DNA of 64,000 nucleotides from Alphaproteobacteria bacterium MarineAlpha12_Bin1 (GTDB taxonomy: Bacteria > Pseudomonadota > Alphaproteobacteria > UBA6615). Each line of letters opens with the position of its first letter. The first letter of the stretch is position 1. Positions 48,593 through 58,222 of the stretch are shown piece after piece. Both the position numbers and the translations under genes were made by a program. The DNA lies in NCBI GenBank assembly GCA_002937505.1, contig PTJY01000001.1, forward strand, positions 62,001 to 126,000. Direction: 5' to 3'. The notes below the pieces were generated by a model. It saw only the letters and a list, made by a program, of their open reading frames with translations, ran no database searches and was not told the DNA's origin.

Positions 48593-49573
48593 ATGATTGT
48601 AGTGACTGGAGGCGCAGGATTTATAGGATCTAATCTTGTCGCTGCCCTTGAAGAACAAACTAGCGAGAAAATCATTGTCTGCGACTACATTGATAGTTCT
48701 GATAAGTGGCAAAATATCAACAAACGAAATATCAAAGATGTGATATCACCTGAAGCTCTTCCGAAATGGCTATCGAATAACATTTCGAGAGTAGAAATCA
48801 TATTTCACTTAGGAGCCATTTCCTCAACTACTGAAAGAAACACCGAGCAAATAGTTTCAAATAATTATTGTCTAAGCCAAAATCTCTGGAAAATATGCAC
48901 CAATCATAACTTACGACTAATTTATGCCTCGTCAGCGGCCGTTTATGGAGACGGTGACTCGGGATTTGAAGATACTGTTTCATTGGAATATATGGAAAAA
49001 CTTTGCCCTTTAAATCCTTATGGTTGGTCAAAGCTCTTGTTTGATCAAAAAGTCGCATATTATACAGGAATAAAAAGTTTTACCCCGATACAATGGGTAG
49101 GTCTTCGCTTTTTTAATGTCTATGGCCCTAACGAATTCCACAAAGAAAATCAACAAAGCGTAATACCCCAATTTTGGAATCAAATAAAAGAAACTGGACA
49201 CGTAAGGCTTTTCAAGTCATACGACCCTAAGTATCCTGATGGGGGCCAAATGCGCGATTTCATTTATGTCGATGACTGTGTCGATGTTATGGTCTGGCTT
49301 TATGAAAATATTAGCACATCAGGAATTTATAATGTTGGGACTGGCCAAGCGCGCACGTTCGAAGACGTGGTTAAAGCCATATCAGGCGAGCAAACTGTAA
49401 ATATAGAATACTTCCACATGCCGCCCAATATTAAAAAGCACTACCAGTATTTTACTCAAGCAGATATTAAGAATTTAAGAGCTGCGGGTTACACAAAAAA
49501 CTTCACAAGTCTCGAAGATGGTGTAAATGCGTATATTGAAAAATTCCTTGCTACAAACGACCCTTACAGATGA
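48593..49573 (+). CDS. hldD: ADP-L-glycero-D-manno-heptose-6-epimerase
   Basis: The 326-aa extended SDR makes ADP-L-glycero-D-manno-heptose for the lipopolysaccharide core. Signatures: VVTGGAGFIGSNLVAALEE, HLGAISSTTERN, YASSAAVYGDGD, NPYGWSKLLFDQ (YxxxK-type site) and RFFNVYGPNEFHK, then MRDFIYVDDCVDVM. The last two are typical of HldD. AGGA stands 6 nt before the ATG. The presence of this gene indicates a heptose-containing outer membrane core. Confidence 0.93.
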   Translation: MIVVTGGAGFIGSNLVAALEEQTSEKIIVCDYIDSSDKWQNINKRNIKDVISPEALPKWLSNNISRVEIIFHLGAISSTTERNTEQIVSNNYCLSQNLWKICTNHNLRLIYASSAAVYGDGDSGFEDTVSLEYMEKLCPLNPYGWSKLLFDQKVAYYTGIKSFTPIQWVGLRFFNVYGPNEFHKENQQSVIPQFWNQIKETGHVRLFKSYDPKYPDGGQMRDFIYVDDCVDVMVWLYENISTSGIYNVGTGQARTFEDVVKAISGEQTVNIEYFHMPPNIKKHYQYFTQADIKNLRAAGYTKNFTSLEDGVNAYIEKFLATNDPYR

Positions 49574-49624
49574 ACACTCTATAAAGTAAACTCATAGTAT
49601 CTTTATTTAAAGCCATGAGGGAAA

Positions 49625-50428
49625 ATGCCATTTCCTAATATAGACCCCGTTGCAATTACCATTGGATCAATCGCTATTCGTTGGTATAGCCTCGCCTATA
49701 TTTTTGGATTACTCGCGGGCTACTGGTATATTAACCAGCTTATAAAAACACCTCCTCCTATTCTAACCCAAAATCAACTTAGTAAGTTTTTTAGCTGGAT
49801 AATTGTTGCCGTAATCTGTGGAGGCCGTTTCGGTTATGTAATATTTTATCAAGGATCATATTACATAGAACATCCGATTAAGGTTTTCTATTTATGGGAA
49901 GGTGGAATGTCATTTCATGGCGGCCTTATTGGAGTATTTATAGCAGTTGTGATTTTTTCACGGCTACAAAAAATTAAACTGCTCGGCCTAAGTGATCTAA
50001 TAGCAAGCGCAGCACCCATAGGTATTTTCTTTGGCCGATTAGCGAATTTTATAAATGGTGAGCTTTATGGCAGAATAAGTGATGTGCCATGGGCCATCGT
50101 ATTTCCAACAGGAGGGAAGCACCCCCGCCATCCCAGTCAGCTTTATGAGGCAGTTCTGGAAGGTCTAGTTCTATATTTTATCCTCTTGGTTTTAGTTAGG
50201 TTTACAAATATTCGCCACAAGCCAGGTTTAGTTACTGGAGTTTTCCTTAGCGGCTACGGTTTTGCCAGAATTATAGTAGAACAATTCAGAGAGCCCGATA
50301 TTCAGCTTGGCTTTTTTATATTTCAAACTACCATGGGACAATGGTTATCTGTTCCCTTACTCTTACTCGGAATCTATCTAACATACAGATCAATTTTGAA
50401 CCTCAATACAAAAACCAAAACAAAATAG
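49625..50428 (+). CDS. lgt: Phosphatidylglycerol-prolipoprotein diacylglyceryl transferase
   Basis: The 267-aa integral membrane protein has seven hydrophobic helices, the Lgt motif FFGRLANFINGELYGR, HPSQLYEAVLEG and the essential Arg/His sites (IRWYSLAYIFG, GGMSFHGGLIG). It adds diacylglyceryl to the lipobox cysteine of prolipoproteins in the inner membrane, using the phosphatidylglycerol that PgsA (also in the window) supplies. It precedes the NDUFAF7-like gene by 35 bp. Confidence 0.96.
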   Translation: MPFPNIDPVAITIGSIAIRWYSLAYIFGLLAGYWYINQLIKTPPPILTQNQLSKFFSWIIVAVICGGRFGYVIFYQGSYYIEHPIKVFYLWEGGMSFHGGLIGVFIAVVIFSRLQKIKLLGLSDLIASAAPIGIFFGRLANFINGELYGRISDVPWAIVFPTGGKHPRHPSQLYEAVLEGLVLYFILLVLVRFTNIRHKPGLVTGVFLSGYGFARIIVEQFREPDIQLGFFIFQTTMGQWLSVPLLLLGIYLTYRSILNLNTKTKTK

Positions 50429-50463
50429 TTGCAAAATGTTAAATATTTAAAAAAATTAATTTA

Positions 50464-51594
50464 ATGAAGTTAAACCCAAATAGCTTAAGCCAGATATTGG
50501 CTCGTAGAATCTTAAATTATGGAGCGATTAGTCTTCACGAGTTTATGTCAGAGGCTCTGAATCATCCTGAGTATGGCTATTACACCAAGAGTAATCCGAT
50601 TGGCCGCTCGGGAGACTTCATCACTGCTCCCGAAATCAGTCAGATGTTCGGAGAGCTGATAGGTGTTTGGTGTGCAAGCACTTGGATTAAGATAGGAAAA
50701 CCCAATTCCTTTGCTTTAATGGAATTAGGACCTGGACGAGGAACGTTAATCGTAGACGCTCTTCGAGCTTTAAAAGCACTCCCTGAGTGTTTAAAGGCCA
50801 TGGAGTTGCATTTTGTTGAAATAAATCCGCAATTAAAAAAATCACAAGAAAAACTTCTATCAGACTATAGAGTAATTTGGCATAAAAGTCTTGACGATAT
50901 ACCACAAAAACCAACCATATTTATTGCTAATGAGTTTTTTGATGCTCTACCTATAGAACAATTATTTTTTAGAAATAAAAAATGGTACCGCAGAAAAGTT
51001 GATCTGGCTGACAAAAAATATAAATCAGAACCTAAGTTTATTTTCACTGAAGAGGTCTCATCTTTATCAGACCTAGATAGACAATTTGTCGTTGATTCAA
51101 AATGTCTTAACGGATCGGTTTTTGAATTTTCACCTGATTCAAGAGACGCTATAACTAAAATCTCAAAACATATAAATTACTACAATGGAGCAGCGCTAAT
51201 TGTAGATTATGGGTATCATGAACCTAATACTAATAGCACACTTCAAGCTATTCAAAGACATAGATACGTGGACGTCTTAAATGAGCCTGGGTGCTCAGAT
51301 CTTACCGCACATGTAGATTTTAGAGCTCTTTCTTCGGTTGCTATAATTAACGGTGTATCCTGTTGGGGGCCTATATCTCAAGGCAGTTTTTTAAGAAGAC
51401 TCGGAATAGAAACCAGATCAGAAAAACTTTCAGTTTCTGCCTCTGACGCAACAAAAGAATCTATCAAACGTGCCAAACAAAGGCTAATAAATGAAGACCA
51501 AATGGGCACTCTATTTAAAGTTATGGTTCTCGGACAAAAATCTTCGTATCCTTTTCCAGGGTTTTTAAGTAATGAATTAAGTGAAACCGCATGA
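50464..51594 (+). CDS. SAM-dependent methyltransferase, NDUFAF7/MidA family
   Basis: The 376-aa protein matches the MidA/NDUFAF7 group: ISLHEFMSEALNHPEYGYYTK, GDFITAPEISQMFGELIGVW, the SAM site ALMELGPGRGTL, FIANEFFDALPIEQ and LIVDYGYHEP. The mitochondrial relative methylates an arginine of a complex I core subunit and is needed for complex I assembly; the bacterial role is assumed to be similar. It overlaps pgeF by 4 bp. The lgt-midA-pgeF order is typical of Alphaproteobacteria. Confidence 0.9.
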   Translation: MKLNPNSLSQILARRILNYGAISLHEFMSEALNHPEYGYYTKSNPIGRSGDFITAPEISQMFGELIGVWCASTWIKIGKPNSFALMELGPGRGTLIVDALRALKALPECLKAMELHFVEINPQLKKSQEKLLSDYRVIWHKSLDDIPQKPTIFIANEFFDALPIEQLFFRNKKWYRRKVDLADKKYKSEPKFIFTEEVSSLSDLDRQFVVDSKCLNGSVFEFSPDSRDAITKISKHINYYNGAALIVDYGYHEPNTNSTLQAIQRHRYVDVLNEPGCSDLTAHVDFRALSSVAIINGVSCWGPISQGSFLRRLGIETRSEKLSVSASDATKESIKRAKQRLINEDQMGTLFKVMVLGQKSSYPFPGFLSNELSETA

Positions 51595-52361
51595 TAAGAA
51601 AAGATAAATCACTATCGAAACTAGAAATAATAAGTCACGGGTTTTTCTCTAGAATTGGTGGGGTTAGTAAGGGAGTCTACCATTCTCTTAATTGCGGATT
51701 AGGGTCCAAAGATGATAAAAATCATGTTATTGAAAATCGTCGTAGAGCCATGCTCTGCCTAGGTCTTCCAATTACATCTCTGAGAACTGTTTACCAAATA
51801 CATTCTGATTTGGTTTTAACTATTGACGGAGACAGAAAGAGCTCGGATTTCAAAAAAGCTGATGCCCTAGTAACAGCCACAAGTGGTATAGCGCTGGGTG
51901 TGTTAACGGCTGATTGCGCACCAGTTTTATTAGCTGACCCTTTTAAAGGGGTAATAGGCGCCAGCCACTCAGGTTGGAGGGGAGCATATAAGGGAGTGAT
52001 TTCGTCTACAGTGGAAGCGATGGTAAATTTGAAGGCTAAAAAAGAAAACATTATTGCAGTGATTGGACCTTGTATTAGCCAAGCATCCTACGAAGTAGAT
52101 GCCATATTTTTAGAAAAATTTGAAAAGCAGAACTCAATCAATCGTAAATTTTTTATTCCAGGTCGACGTGGTCATTTTCACTTTGATCTAAAAGGCTATA
52201 CAGCTAGCCGGTTGAAAGAAACCGGCGTCACAAAAATTAATGCGCTAAACATAGACAGCTATGAAGACGACAACTTTTTCAGTTATCGGAAAGCCCGCCA
52301 TAAAAATGAATCTGATTATGGTCGTAATATATCAGTGATAGCACTCAACCAAACCACCTAA
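51591..52361 (+). CDS. pgeF: Peptidoglycan editing factor PgeF (YfiH/laccase-domain)
   Basis: The 256-aa protein has the family copper/zinc-site motifs: HGFFSRIGGVSKGVYHSLNC, TADCAPVLLADP, GASHSGWRGAYKGV and IGPCISQASYEVD. PgeF corrects mis-incorporated serine at the second position of peptidoglycan precursors; it was earlier called polyphenol oxidase. The start overlaps the previous stop (ATGA). The 271-bp gap after it, up to prs, holds no gene that I can see. Confidence 0.93.
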   Translation: MIRKDKSLSKLEIISHGFFSRIGGVSKGVYHSLNCGLGSKDDKNHVIENRRRAMLCLGLPITSLRTVYQIHSDLVLTIDGDRKSSDFKKADALVTATSGIALGVLTADCAPVLLADPFKGVIGASHSGWRGAYKGVISSTVEAMVNLKAKKENIIAVIGPCISQASYEVDAIFLEKFEKQNSINRKFFIPGRRGHFHFDLKGYTASRLKETGVTKINALNIDSYEDDNFFSYRKARHKNESDYGRNISVIALNQTT

Positions 52362-52632
52362 TCAATATGCCATATCTTCTAAACTTATGTTTAATATGTA
52401 TTATTGCAACATTACTTAGCTGTGTTCTCTAAATATTTTACCATTAGAGATCCATAGTAGATTGACAACATGAATAAAATCTAGTTTCTACCTAGTTTAC
52501 ACTTTAGGAACGTCTTGATAACTTCCACCTAACCGTCCTCAAGAATGAGTATGTTATTTAAAAATATTTTCTGGCTAGACTGATGATGATTATTAATAGA
52601 CCTAAGTGCGTCCAACACTTCGGAGAAGAATA

Positions 52633-53565
52633 ATGAAAGTGCTGGCGTGCAATAGCAATCGACCTTTAGCAGAAGCGATTTCGCAATACCTAAGCGTAGA
52701 TTTGACCAAAGCTTCAATAAGACGCTTCTCTGATATGGAAGTTTTCGTTGAAATTTTGGAAAATGTTCGGGGAGAAGACGTATTTGTTATCCAGTCCACT
52801 TCTTATCCGGCTAACGATAACTTAATGGAATTATTAGTTACCCTTGATGCATTGAGAAGAGGTTCAGCCAGAAGAGTTACTGCAGTAATTCCATATTTTG
52901 GATATGCTAGGCAAGATCGCAAAACAGGACCTAGAACACCTATATCAGCTAAGCTTGTTGCAAATTTAATTACTAATGCGGGAGCTGATCGAATTCTTAC
53001 TTTTGACCTACACGCTGGTCAAATCCAGGGATTTTTTGACATTCCTGTTGATAATTTGTTCGCTGGCCCACTATTCTCTGAAGACATTAGCGTTAATTAT
53101 AATGGTTCTGATCTAGTAATAGTTTCCCCTGATGTAGGAGGTGTCGTTCGCGCAAGGGCTCTAGCTAAAAGACTTGACGCAGATCTCGCGATCATTGATA
53201 AGCGACGGGAACAGGCTGGTATATCTGAAGTTATGCATATTATAGGGGATGTAAAAAACCGTTATTGTATTATGGTGGATGACATTTGTGACAGCGCCGG
53301 AACATTATGCAACGCTGCAGAAGCCCTAATGCTTGACGGGGCAAAATCAGTAGATGCCTATGTAACACATGGAGTTCTGTCAGGGGGAGCGGTGAGCAGA
53401 GTAATGAAGGCACCTTTGGAGAAGCTCGTTATGACAGACTCTATACAAGCAACAGAATCAGTGCGCTTAGCAAAAAACATTCGACAATTAACTGTTGCTA
53501 CGCTACTTGGTGAAGCAATAAAAAGAATAAGCCAGGAGGCTTCGGTATCTAGTTTATTCGATTAA
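52633..53565 (+). CDS. prs: Ribose-phosphate pyrophosphokinase
   Basis: The 310-aa PRPP synthetase has [21 protein letters not shown], the [18 protein letters not shown] flexible loop, the VSPDVGG region, KRREQAG and the PRPP-binding [13 protein letters not shown]. It forms the precursor for nucleotides, histidine and NAD. GGAGAAG stands just before the ATG at 52633; the frame opens at 52606 but without a ribosome site. The expected prs-rplY-pth-ychF order follows. Confidence 0.96.
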   Translation: MKVLACNSNRPLAEAISQYLSVDLTKASIRRFSDMEVFVEILENVRGEDVFVIQSTSYPANDNLMELLVTLDALRRGSARRVTAVIPYFGYARQDRKTGPRTPISAKLVANLITNAGADRILTFDLHAGQIQGFFDIPVDNLFAGPLFSEDISVNYNGSDLVIVSPDVGGVVRARALAKRLDADLAIIDKRREQAGISEVMHIIGDVKNRYCIMVDDICDSAGTLCNAAEALMLDGAKSVDAYVTHGVLSGGAVSRVMKAPLEKLVMTDSIQATESVRLAKNIRQLTVATLLGEAIKRISQEASVSSLFD

Positions 53566-53646
53566 AATAATTGATTTTTTTAGATGCCAAAATGTAGATA
53601 ATATTGTATTCGGGAATTTTTCCTATAAATACAAACAAATTGATCT

Positions 53647-53675
53647 ATCGGTTCAGGCCGATTTATTTTTATCGG
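53647..53675 (+). promoter_or_regulatory. Alternative hairpins in the rplY leader
   Basis: ATCGG (53647-53651) pairs with CCGAT (53658-53662), followed by the T-rich TTATTTTT (53663-53670). The same CCGAT can instead pair with a second ATCGG (53671-53675). The first fold resembles a weak terminator and the second would disrupt it. The structure ends 16 nt before the rplY ATG and covers the area just before its ribosome site (GGAG, 53680-53683). Stems are only 5 bp. Confidence 0.35.
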
Positions 53676-53691
53676 TAACGGAGAACTTGAA

Positions 53692-54381
53692 ATGACTGAG
53701 ACAAATACATTTAACGCTGAAGAGCGTTCTGATGTTGGAACTGGAGCAGCACGTGCCACACGCAATGAAGGTGGTATTCCTGCAATTATATATGGAGCTA
53801 ATAAAGATCCACTACCTATAACAATTAAACCAGTGGAACTAAATGCTGAAATTAGTAAGCCAGGTTTTTTTGCAACTCTTTATGACATTGAGTGTGGTGG
53901 TAAAAAAGAAAGAGTTTTATGCCGTGACCTTCAACTGCACCCTATTACCGATTTACCTATGCATGCTGACTTTCTACGCGTAACAGAATCCACTCAACTT
54001 AATGTTGATATTGCAGTTCTATTCGAAAATGAAGAAGAGAGCCCAGGACTAAAAGGTGGAGGTGTTCTTAATGTGGTTCGCCACTCAGTAGAAGTTAGAT
54101 GCCTAGCAGGGGCTATCCCTGGATCAATTATAATTGACCTAACCGGTAAAGAGGTAGGAGATAGCATTCATATTTCGGATGTAAATTTACCTGAAGGTGT
54201 CCAACCAACAATTGATGATCGTGATTTCACTATAGCCACTATAGCAGCACCAACTATTATGGCAGTTGAAGAAGAAGAAGAGATAGACGAGCTTGAAGGT
54301 GAAGAAGGGCTAGAAGAAGGTGCTGAAGATGGAGAAGCAGGAGACGAGAAAGCCGAGGAAGACAGTGGAGACGAAGCCTAG
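53692..54381 (+). CDS. rplY: 50S ribosomal protein L25 (Ctc form)
   Basis: The 229-aa protein has the 5S-rRNA-binding L25 domain (AATRNEGGIPAIIYG, VLCRDLQLHPITDLPMHADFLRV) and the extra beta domain of the Ctc form (NVDIAVLFENEEESPGLKGGG, then GDSIHISDVNLPEGVQPTI). It ends in a very acidic tail of about 35 residues. L25/Ctc stabilises the ribosome's central protuberance. It lies between prs and pth, as is usual in the class. Its short leader has alternative hairpins. Confidence 0.96.
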   Translation: MTETNTFNAEERSDVGTGAARATRNEGGIPAIIYGANKDPLPITIKPVELNAEISKPGFFATLYDIECGGKKERVLCRDLQLHPITDLPMHADFLRVTESTQLNVDIAVLFENEEESPGLKGGGVLNVVRHSVEVRCLAGAIPGSIIIDLTGKEVGDSIHISDVNLPEGVQPTIDDRDFTIATIAAPTIMAVEEEEEIDELEGEEGLEEGAEDGEAGDEKAEEDSGDEA

Positions 54382-54404
54382 CTATCTTAATAGGGCTTAT
54401 TAAT

Positions 54405-55097
54405 ATGCATCTAATTGTGGGGCTGGGAAACCCTGGAAAAAAATACGAGAAAAATCGCCATAATATTGGCTTTATGGCCATCGAAAACATAGTTCAAAAA
54501 CATGGACTCTCTTCACCTAGATCACGCTTCCAGGGAGAAACGTTTGAGACTGTCATTGATGGTAATAAGATTTTACTACTTAAACCTTCTACATTCATGA
54601 ATGAATCGGGAAAGGCTGTATATCAAGCAGCAAATTTCTATAAAATACCACCTGAAAAGATTATAATCCTCCATGACGAAATTGATTTAATAGCAGGAAA
54701 AATTAAGCTTAAGCGTGGAGGTGGTAGCGCAGGACATAACGGACTCCGATCGATTCACGATCACTTAGGGTCATCTGATTTTATCAGGGTTCGTATAGGA
54801 ATCGGACACCCTGGAACCAAAGAAAAAGTTAATAGCCACGTTCTCGGTAATTTTTCTGCAGATGAAAAACAATGGATAGAAGCAAAACTTAAATCTCTAA
54901 CTCAATCACTTCCATCTCTAGTTTCTGGTAATGATGGAGACTTTATGAGCCAAGTCTCAGGGTCATATAGAGACAAATCGAACAAAAATGAGGCGCTAAA
55001 CTCATCAGATCAGGCTAAAGTTAAGGTAGAATCAAAGCAAAAATCATCTTTAATGAATGCCTTTATAAAAGCGTTATCCAAAAAGGCTAAAAAATAA
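54405..55097 (+). CDS. pth: Peptidyl-tRNA hydrolase
   Basis: The 230-aa enzyme frees tRNA from stalled peptidyl-tRNA. It begins LIVGLGNPGKKYEKNRHNIGF with the catalytic His, then KPSTFMNESGKAV, HDEIDL, and GGGSAGHNGLRSIHDHLGSSDF. The core ends near residue 185. The remaining about 45 residues are a lysine-rich tail (SKQKSSLMNAFIKALSKKAKK), longer than in enteric Pth but seen in this class. It ends 1 bp before ychF. Confidence 0.96.
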   Translation: MHLIVGLGNPGKKYEKNRHNIGFMAIENIVQKHGLSSPRSRFQGETFETVIDGNKILLLKPSTFMNESGKAVYQAANFYKIPPEKIIILHDEIDLIAGKIKLKRGGGSAGHNGLRSIHDHLGSSDFIRVRIGIGHPGTKEKVNSHVLGNFSADEKQWIEAKLKSLTQSLPSLVSGNDGDFMSQVSGSYRDKSNKNEALNSSDQAKVKVESKQKSSLMNAFIKALSKKAKK

Positions 55098-55098
55098 T

Positions 55099-56196
55099 AT
55101 GGGTTTTAATTGCGGTATAGTCGGCCTACCTAACGTGGGAAAGTCAACGTTATTCAACGCATTAACTGCTACTATACAAGCCCAAGCTGCAAACTATCCG
55201 TTCTGTACCATTGAACCCAACATTGGAAGAGTGGCTGTTCCTGATGAACGCCTAAACACTCTAGCCTCTCTAGCTAAATCAAAACTCATCGTCCCGACTT
55301 ATATTGAGTTTGTTGACATTGCTGGTCTAGTAAAAGGCGCAAGTTATGGAGAAGGTTTGGGGAATCAATTTCTTGGCCAAATTCGTGAAGTTGATGCGAT
55401 CTGTCATGTTGTAAGATGTTTTGAAGACGAAGATATTGCGCATGTTGAAGGTGATGTAGATGCAATTCGTGATGCAGAAATTATAGAAACGGAGCTAATG
55501 ATATCTGATCTTGAAAATGTTGAAAAGAGAATTGAAAACTTAAACAAAAGATCGCAGCAAATTGATAACTCTTTAAAAAATCAGCTTGAAGTTTTGACTT
55601 TAGCCCAAGAAACACTTAGTAAAGGCGAACCCTTACGAAAGTTAAAAATACCTACAGAATTAAAAAAAGATTTTAGTAATTTAAAACTTTTATCTTCAAA
55701 ACCTGTTTTATTTATATGTAATGTAGATGAAGAATCTGCCTCGACAGGAAATACCTTTTCTGAAAAATTATCTATCATGGCAAATGAAAAAGACGCTGAA
55801 AGTGTGATCGTTTCTGCAGCAATTGAGGCCGAGCTCGCTCAACTTAACACCCAAGATCAATTGGAGTTTTTGCAAGGCCTTGGCTTATCAGATACTGGTT
55901 TATCACGCATAATCCAAATAGGTTATAAGCTATTGAATCTTATTACTTTTCTTACAGCTGGCCCGAAAGAGTCAAGAGCCTGGACAATTCCTAAAGGAAC
56001 TGTTGCACCAGACGCTGCAGGAACAATACATAGTGATTTCAAAAAGGGGTTCATCAGCGCCGAGACTATAAGCTATGATGACTATGTTTCCTGCGGAGGT
56101 GAACAGAAAGCACGCGATAATGGTAAAATGCGCCTTGAAGGAAAAGATTATGTCATAAAAGATGGTGATGTAGTACTGTTTCGTTTCAACGTTTAA
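55099..56196 (+). CDS. ychF: Redox-regulated ATPase YchF
   Basis: The 365-aa Obg-like protein has the P-loop GLPNVGKSTLFNALT and DIAGLVKGASYGEGLGNQFL. A coiled-coil insertion and a C-terminal TGS domain follow, the latter including FLTAGPKESRAWTIPKGT and GTIHSDFKKGFI. YchF/OLA1 hydrolyses ATP rather than GTP and associates with ribosomes in stress responses. It directly follows pth, a conserved pair. Confidence 0.96.
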   Translation: MGFNCGIVGLPNVGKSTLFNALTATIQAQAANYPFCTIEPNIGRVAVPDERLNTLASLAKSKLIVPTYIEFVDIAGLVKGASYGEGLGNQFLGQIREVDAICHVVRCFEDEDIAHVEGDVDAIRDAEIIETELMISDLENVEKRIENLNKRSQQIDNSLKNQLEVLTLAQETLSKGEPLRKLKIPTELKKDFSNLKLLSSKPVLFICNVDEESASTGNTFSEKLSIMANEKDAESVIVSAAIEAELAQLNTQDQLEFLQGLGLSDTGLSRIIQIGYKLLNLITFLTAGPKESRAWTIPKGTVAPDAAGTIHSDFKKGFISAETISYDDYVSCGGEQKARDNGKMRLEGKDYVIKDGDVVLFRFNV

Positions 56197-56319
56197 GACA
56201 CAGCGAATTAAAATTTGCTTAAACATATAGTAATTTGGTTAAAAATTTTCACGGACATTGACCTCAAAATTAAAATCACTCAAAGGCTTTGCTCGTATTA
56301 ATATAGTAGGGAGAAGAAA

Positions 56320-56991
56320 ATGGGTTATGACTTATCGTTAACAACTATTGATGGGCACATACTTGAAGCATACAGCGCTATGCCCGATGGAGAAGTTAAG
56401 GCTGGAATGGTAATAATTCAGGAAATATTTGGAGTGAATGAGGATATTCGTGAAACAGTTGATAATTTTTCTAAACAAGGTTATCACGCAATAGCACCTG
56501 CGTTATTCGATCGTTCAGAATCTAATGTTGTCTTAGGCTTTGATGAAGAAGGTATGTCCAAAGGAATAGAGTTAAAAAATAATCTTAATTGGGATGAGGT
56601 TATAAAAGACGTTAACTCTGCAATAGAACACGTAAAAACTGCTGGAAATGTAGGAATAGTTGGTTTTTGTATGGGGGGCTCTGTTGCCTGGTTCGCCGCA
56701 TCGCGCTGTCCTGTCCAGGCTGCGATTTGCTACTATGGTGGCGATATAAACGCCAATAGAACCACTGAGGCTCCTAAGTGTCCTGTCATGTTCCATTGGG
56801 GAGCAGAAGATCATGGCATACCTCTTGAAGGTGTAAAAGAAGTTGAAAGTGAACACCCAGATCAAGAAAGTTTTATTTATGAAGGTGCTGGACATGGCTT
56901 TAGTTGTTCAAGACGCGGTTCTTATCATGAAGACTCTGCTAAAATTGCTATGGAACGCACTCTTAAATTTGCAGCACATAATTTATTTTAG
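56320..56991 (+). CDS. Dienelactone hydrolase family protein
   Basis: The 223-aa alpha/beta-hydrolase has the nucleophile cysteine in VGFCMGGSVAWFAA, an Asp in HWGAEDHGIP and the catalytic His in YEGAGHGFSC. IIQEIFGVNEDIRETV is the typical N-terminal signature. Such enzymes open dienelactones in chlorocatechol breakdown, but many act on other esters. GGGAGAAG precedes the ATG well. It stands alone and is convergent with the VOC gene. Confidence 0.92.
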   Translation: MGYDLSLTTIDGHILEAYSAMPDGEVKAGMVIIQEIFGVNEDIRETVDNFSKQGYHAIAPALFDRSESNVVLGFDEEGMSKGIELKNNLNWDEVIKDVNSAIEHVKTAGNVGIVGFCMGGSVAWFAASRCPVQAAICYYGGDINANRTTEAPKCPVMFHWGAEDHGIPLEGVKEVESEHPDQESFIYEGAGHGFSCSRRGSYHEDSAKIAMERTLKFAAHNLF

Positions 56992-57015
56992 ATATAAAGT
57001 AAATCAAGTTATGAT

Positions 57016-57030
57016 AGAGGCATCCTCTTT
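57016..57030 (+). terminator. Short hairpin between convergent DLH and VOC genes
   Basis: AGAGG (57016-57020) and CCTCT (57024-57028) form a 5-bp stem with a 3-nt loop followed by TT, 24 nt after the dienelactone hydrolase stop codon. It is short and its T-tract is poor, so it is only a weak candidate. Confidence 0.25.
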
Positions 57031-57037
57031 GTAACTT

Positions 57038-57928
57038 CTAATCTTCCTTGGCAAACACAAGAAAAACCCCGCAAGCTTCTTCGGGGGAAACTATTACTGC
57101 ATCGCTACTGTCGCGTTCAAAAGCCACCTGCTGTCCCGATAAATAAAGAGCGGTGGCCTGCGTGTTTGCCACCGTCAAAGTCAAAGCAGCCAACCTAGGC
57201 AAAGGCAGACTTTCGTCAAATTTTTTATCATAGTGTCGTTCTGGAAAAGTCTTTGGAGTTACAAACCAAAGCTCATCATTTCCTGTATCAACAGTTATGC
57301 TTCCTTTACGTTCATCTCCGGAGATAGATTTAGATCCAAATATCTGCGCGTAAGAATCTGCTACATCCGTAAGATCTTCCATAACAACGGTTACTTCAGA
57401 AATACCGCGTGCTCCATTTGGGTGGGATAACCACGCCGGCTGTCTAACCTTTTCTGGAGTTAAATGTTGACTAGCAAACGTCTCCAATCCAGGTGTTAAT
57501 TCAGAGGGCAAGTGCACGTATCTAAAACTAAGCAATTCTTCCTTTTCGTTGATCATAAGAAGCCGCTGTAAATCCTGGGCGTCACGTGCTTTTGCACTCT
57601 TTTTCTTTATCCAAGTTGACGTGGCATTCGCATCATTTGTAGCAAGAACAACCTTAAACAATCCGTCACCATTTTGTAGAAAGTCCTCCAAACTATGAGT
57701 GTTTTGCTTCCTGTCAATCACGGCAATCATTTCGACATAATCATTTTCAAACATTATGGTATGATTACCAGTTCCCCAGCCAATGTGCCTTCCGCGAGGT
57801 GTAAGTGTGAATCCAAGCTTTTGATATGATAAGCGCGCTGATTCCAGATCAGCTACACCAACAAGTGCATGATCTATCCCTGTTATTTGACTAGGTTTTA
57901 CCACTAAAACACCACCTATTTCTGCCAT
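57038..57928 (-). CDS. VOC-family protein with glyoxalase-like domain
   Basis: The 296-aa protein has an N-terminal glyoxalase-like domain, ITGIDHALVGVADLESARLSYQKLGF with GNHTIMFENDYVEMIAV, and a second half around ISEVTVVMEDLTDVADSYAQIFG that repeats the fold. Members bind a divalent metal and include dioxygenases, lyases and isomerases; this subgroup (Glyoxalase_3-like) is uncharacterised. It is a minus-strand gene 294 bp downstream of the BKACE gene. Apart from a hairpin near 58.17 kb, I see nothing in that gap. Confidence 0.85.
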   Translation of the reverse strand: MAEIGGVLVVKPSQITGIDHALVGVADLESARLSYQKLGFTLTPRGRHIGWGTGNHTIMFENDYVEMIAVIDRKQNTHSLEDFLQNGDGLFKVVLATNDANATSTWIKKKSAKARDAQDLQRLLMINEKEELLSFRYVHLPSELTPGLETFASQHLTPEKVRQPAWLSHPNGARGISEVTVVMEDLTDVADSYAQIFGSKSISGDERKGSITVDTGNDELWFVTPKTFPERHYDKKFDESLPLPRLAALTLTVANTQATALYLSGQQVAFERDSSDAVIVSPEEACGVFLVFAKED

Positions 57929-58153
57929 TTATAAAAAACCAACTCAAAAAATTAAAATGGCATATTAGTACGAATGTTAGCCCGAATTTTTCATTGTAGA
58001 AAAATATAAGCCCAACTCATACAACCTAACACGTAGAGCTAATTCGCCCAACCAATAGTATTATGATCAAGACTTTCCTTCAAACCATAATAGACAATTA
58101 TTACATAAAATAAATAAAGTATATGAACGCTAAAAAGTAACGATTAAAGTCTA

Positions 58154-58197
58154 TGTGTTCTCTGTAGTGAAAAATATATCATAACACAGAAAACACA
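58154..58197 (-). terminator. Hairpin after the BKACE gene
   Basis: TGTGTTCTCTGT (58154-58165) and ACAGAAAACACA (58186-58197) form a 12-bp stem. The single mismatch on the plus strand becomes a G-U pair in minus-strand RNA. It begins 26 nt after the stop codon of the minus-strand BKACE gene, has a 20-nt loop and lacks a strong U-tract. It may terminate or stabilise that transcript. Confidence 0.4.
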
Positions 58198-58222
58198 CCT
58201 TATAATAAAATAAGAATGACTT

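Noticed and set aside
52578-52596. Fur-like ATGATGATTATTAAT before prs
   Set aside because: It lacks the dyad and matches the Fur consensus poorly compared with the site at 28287-28305.
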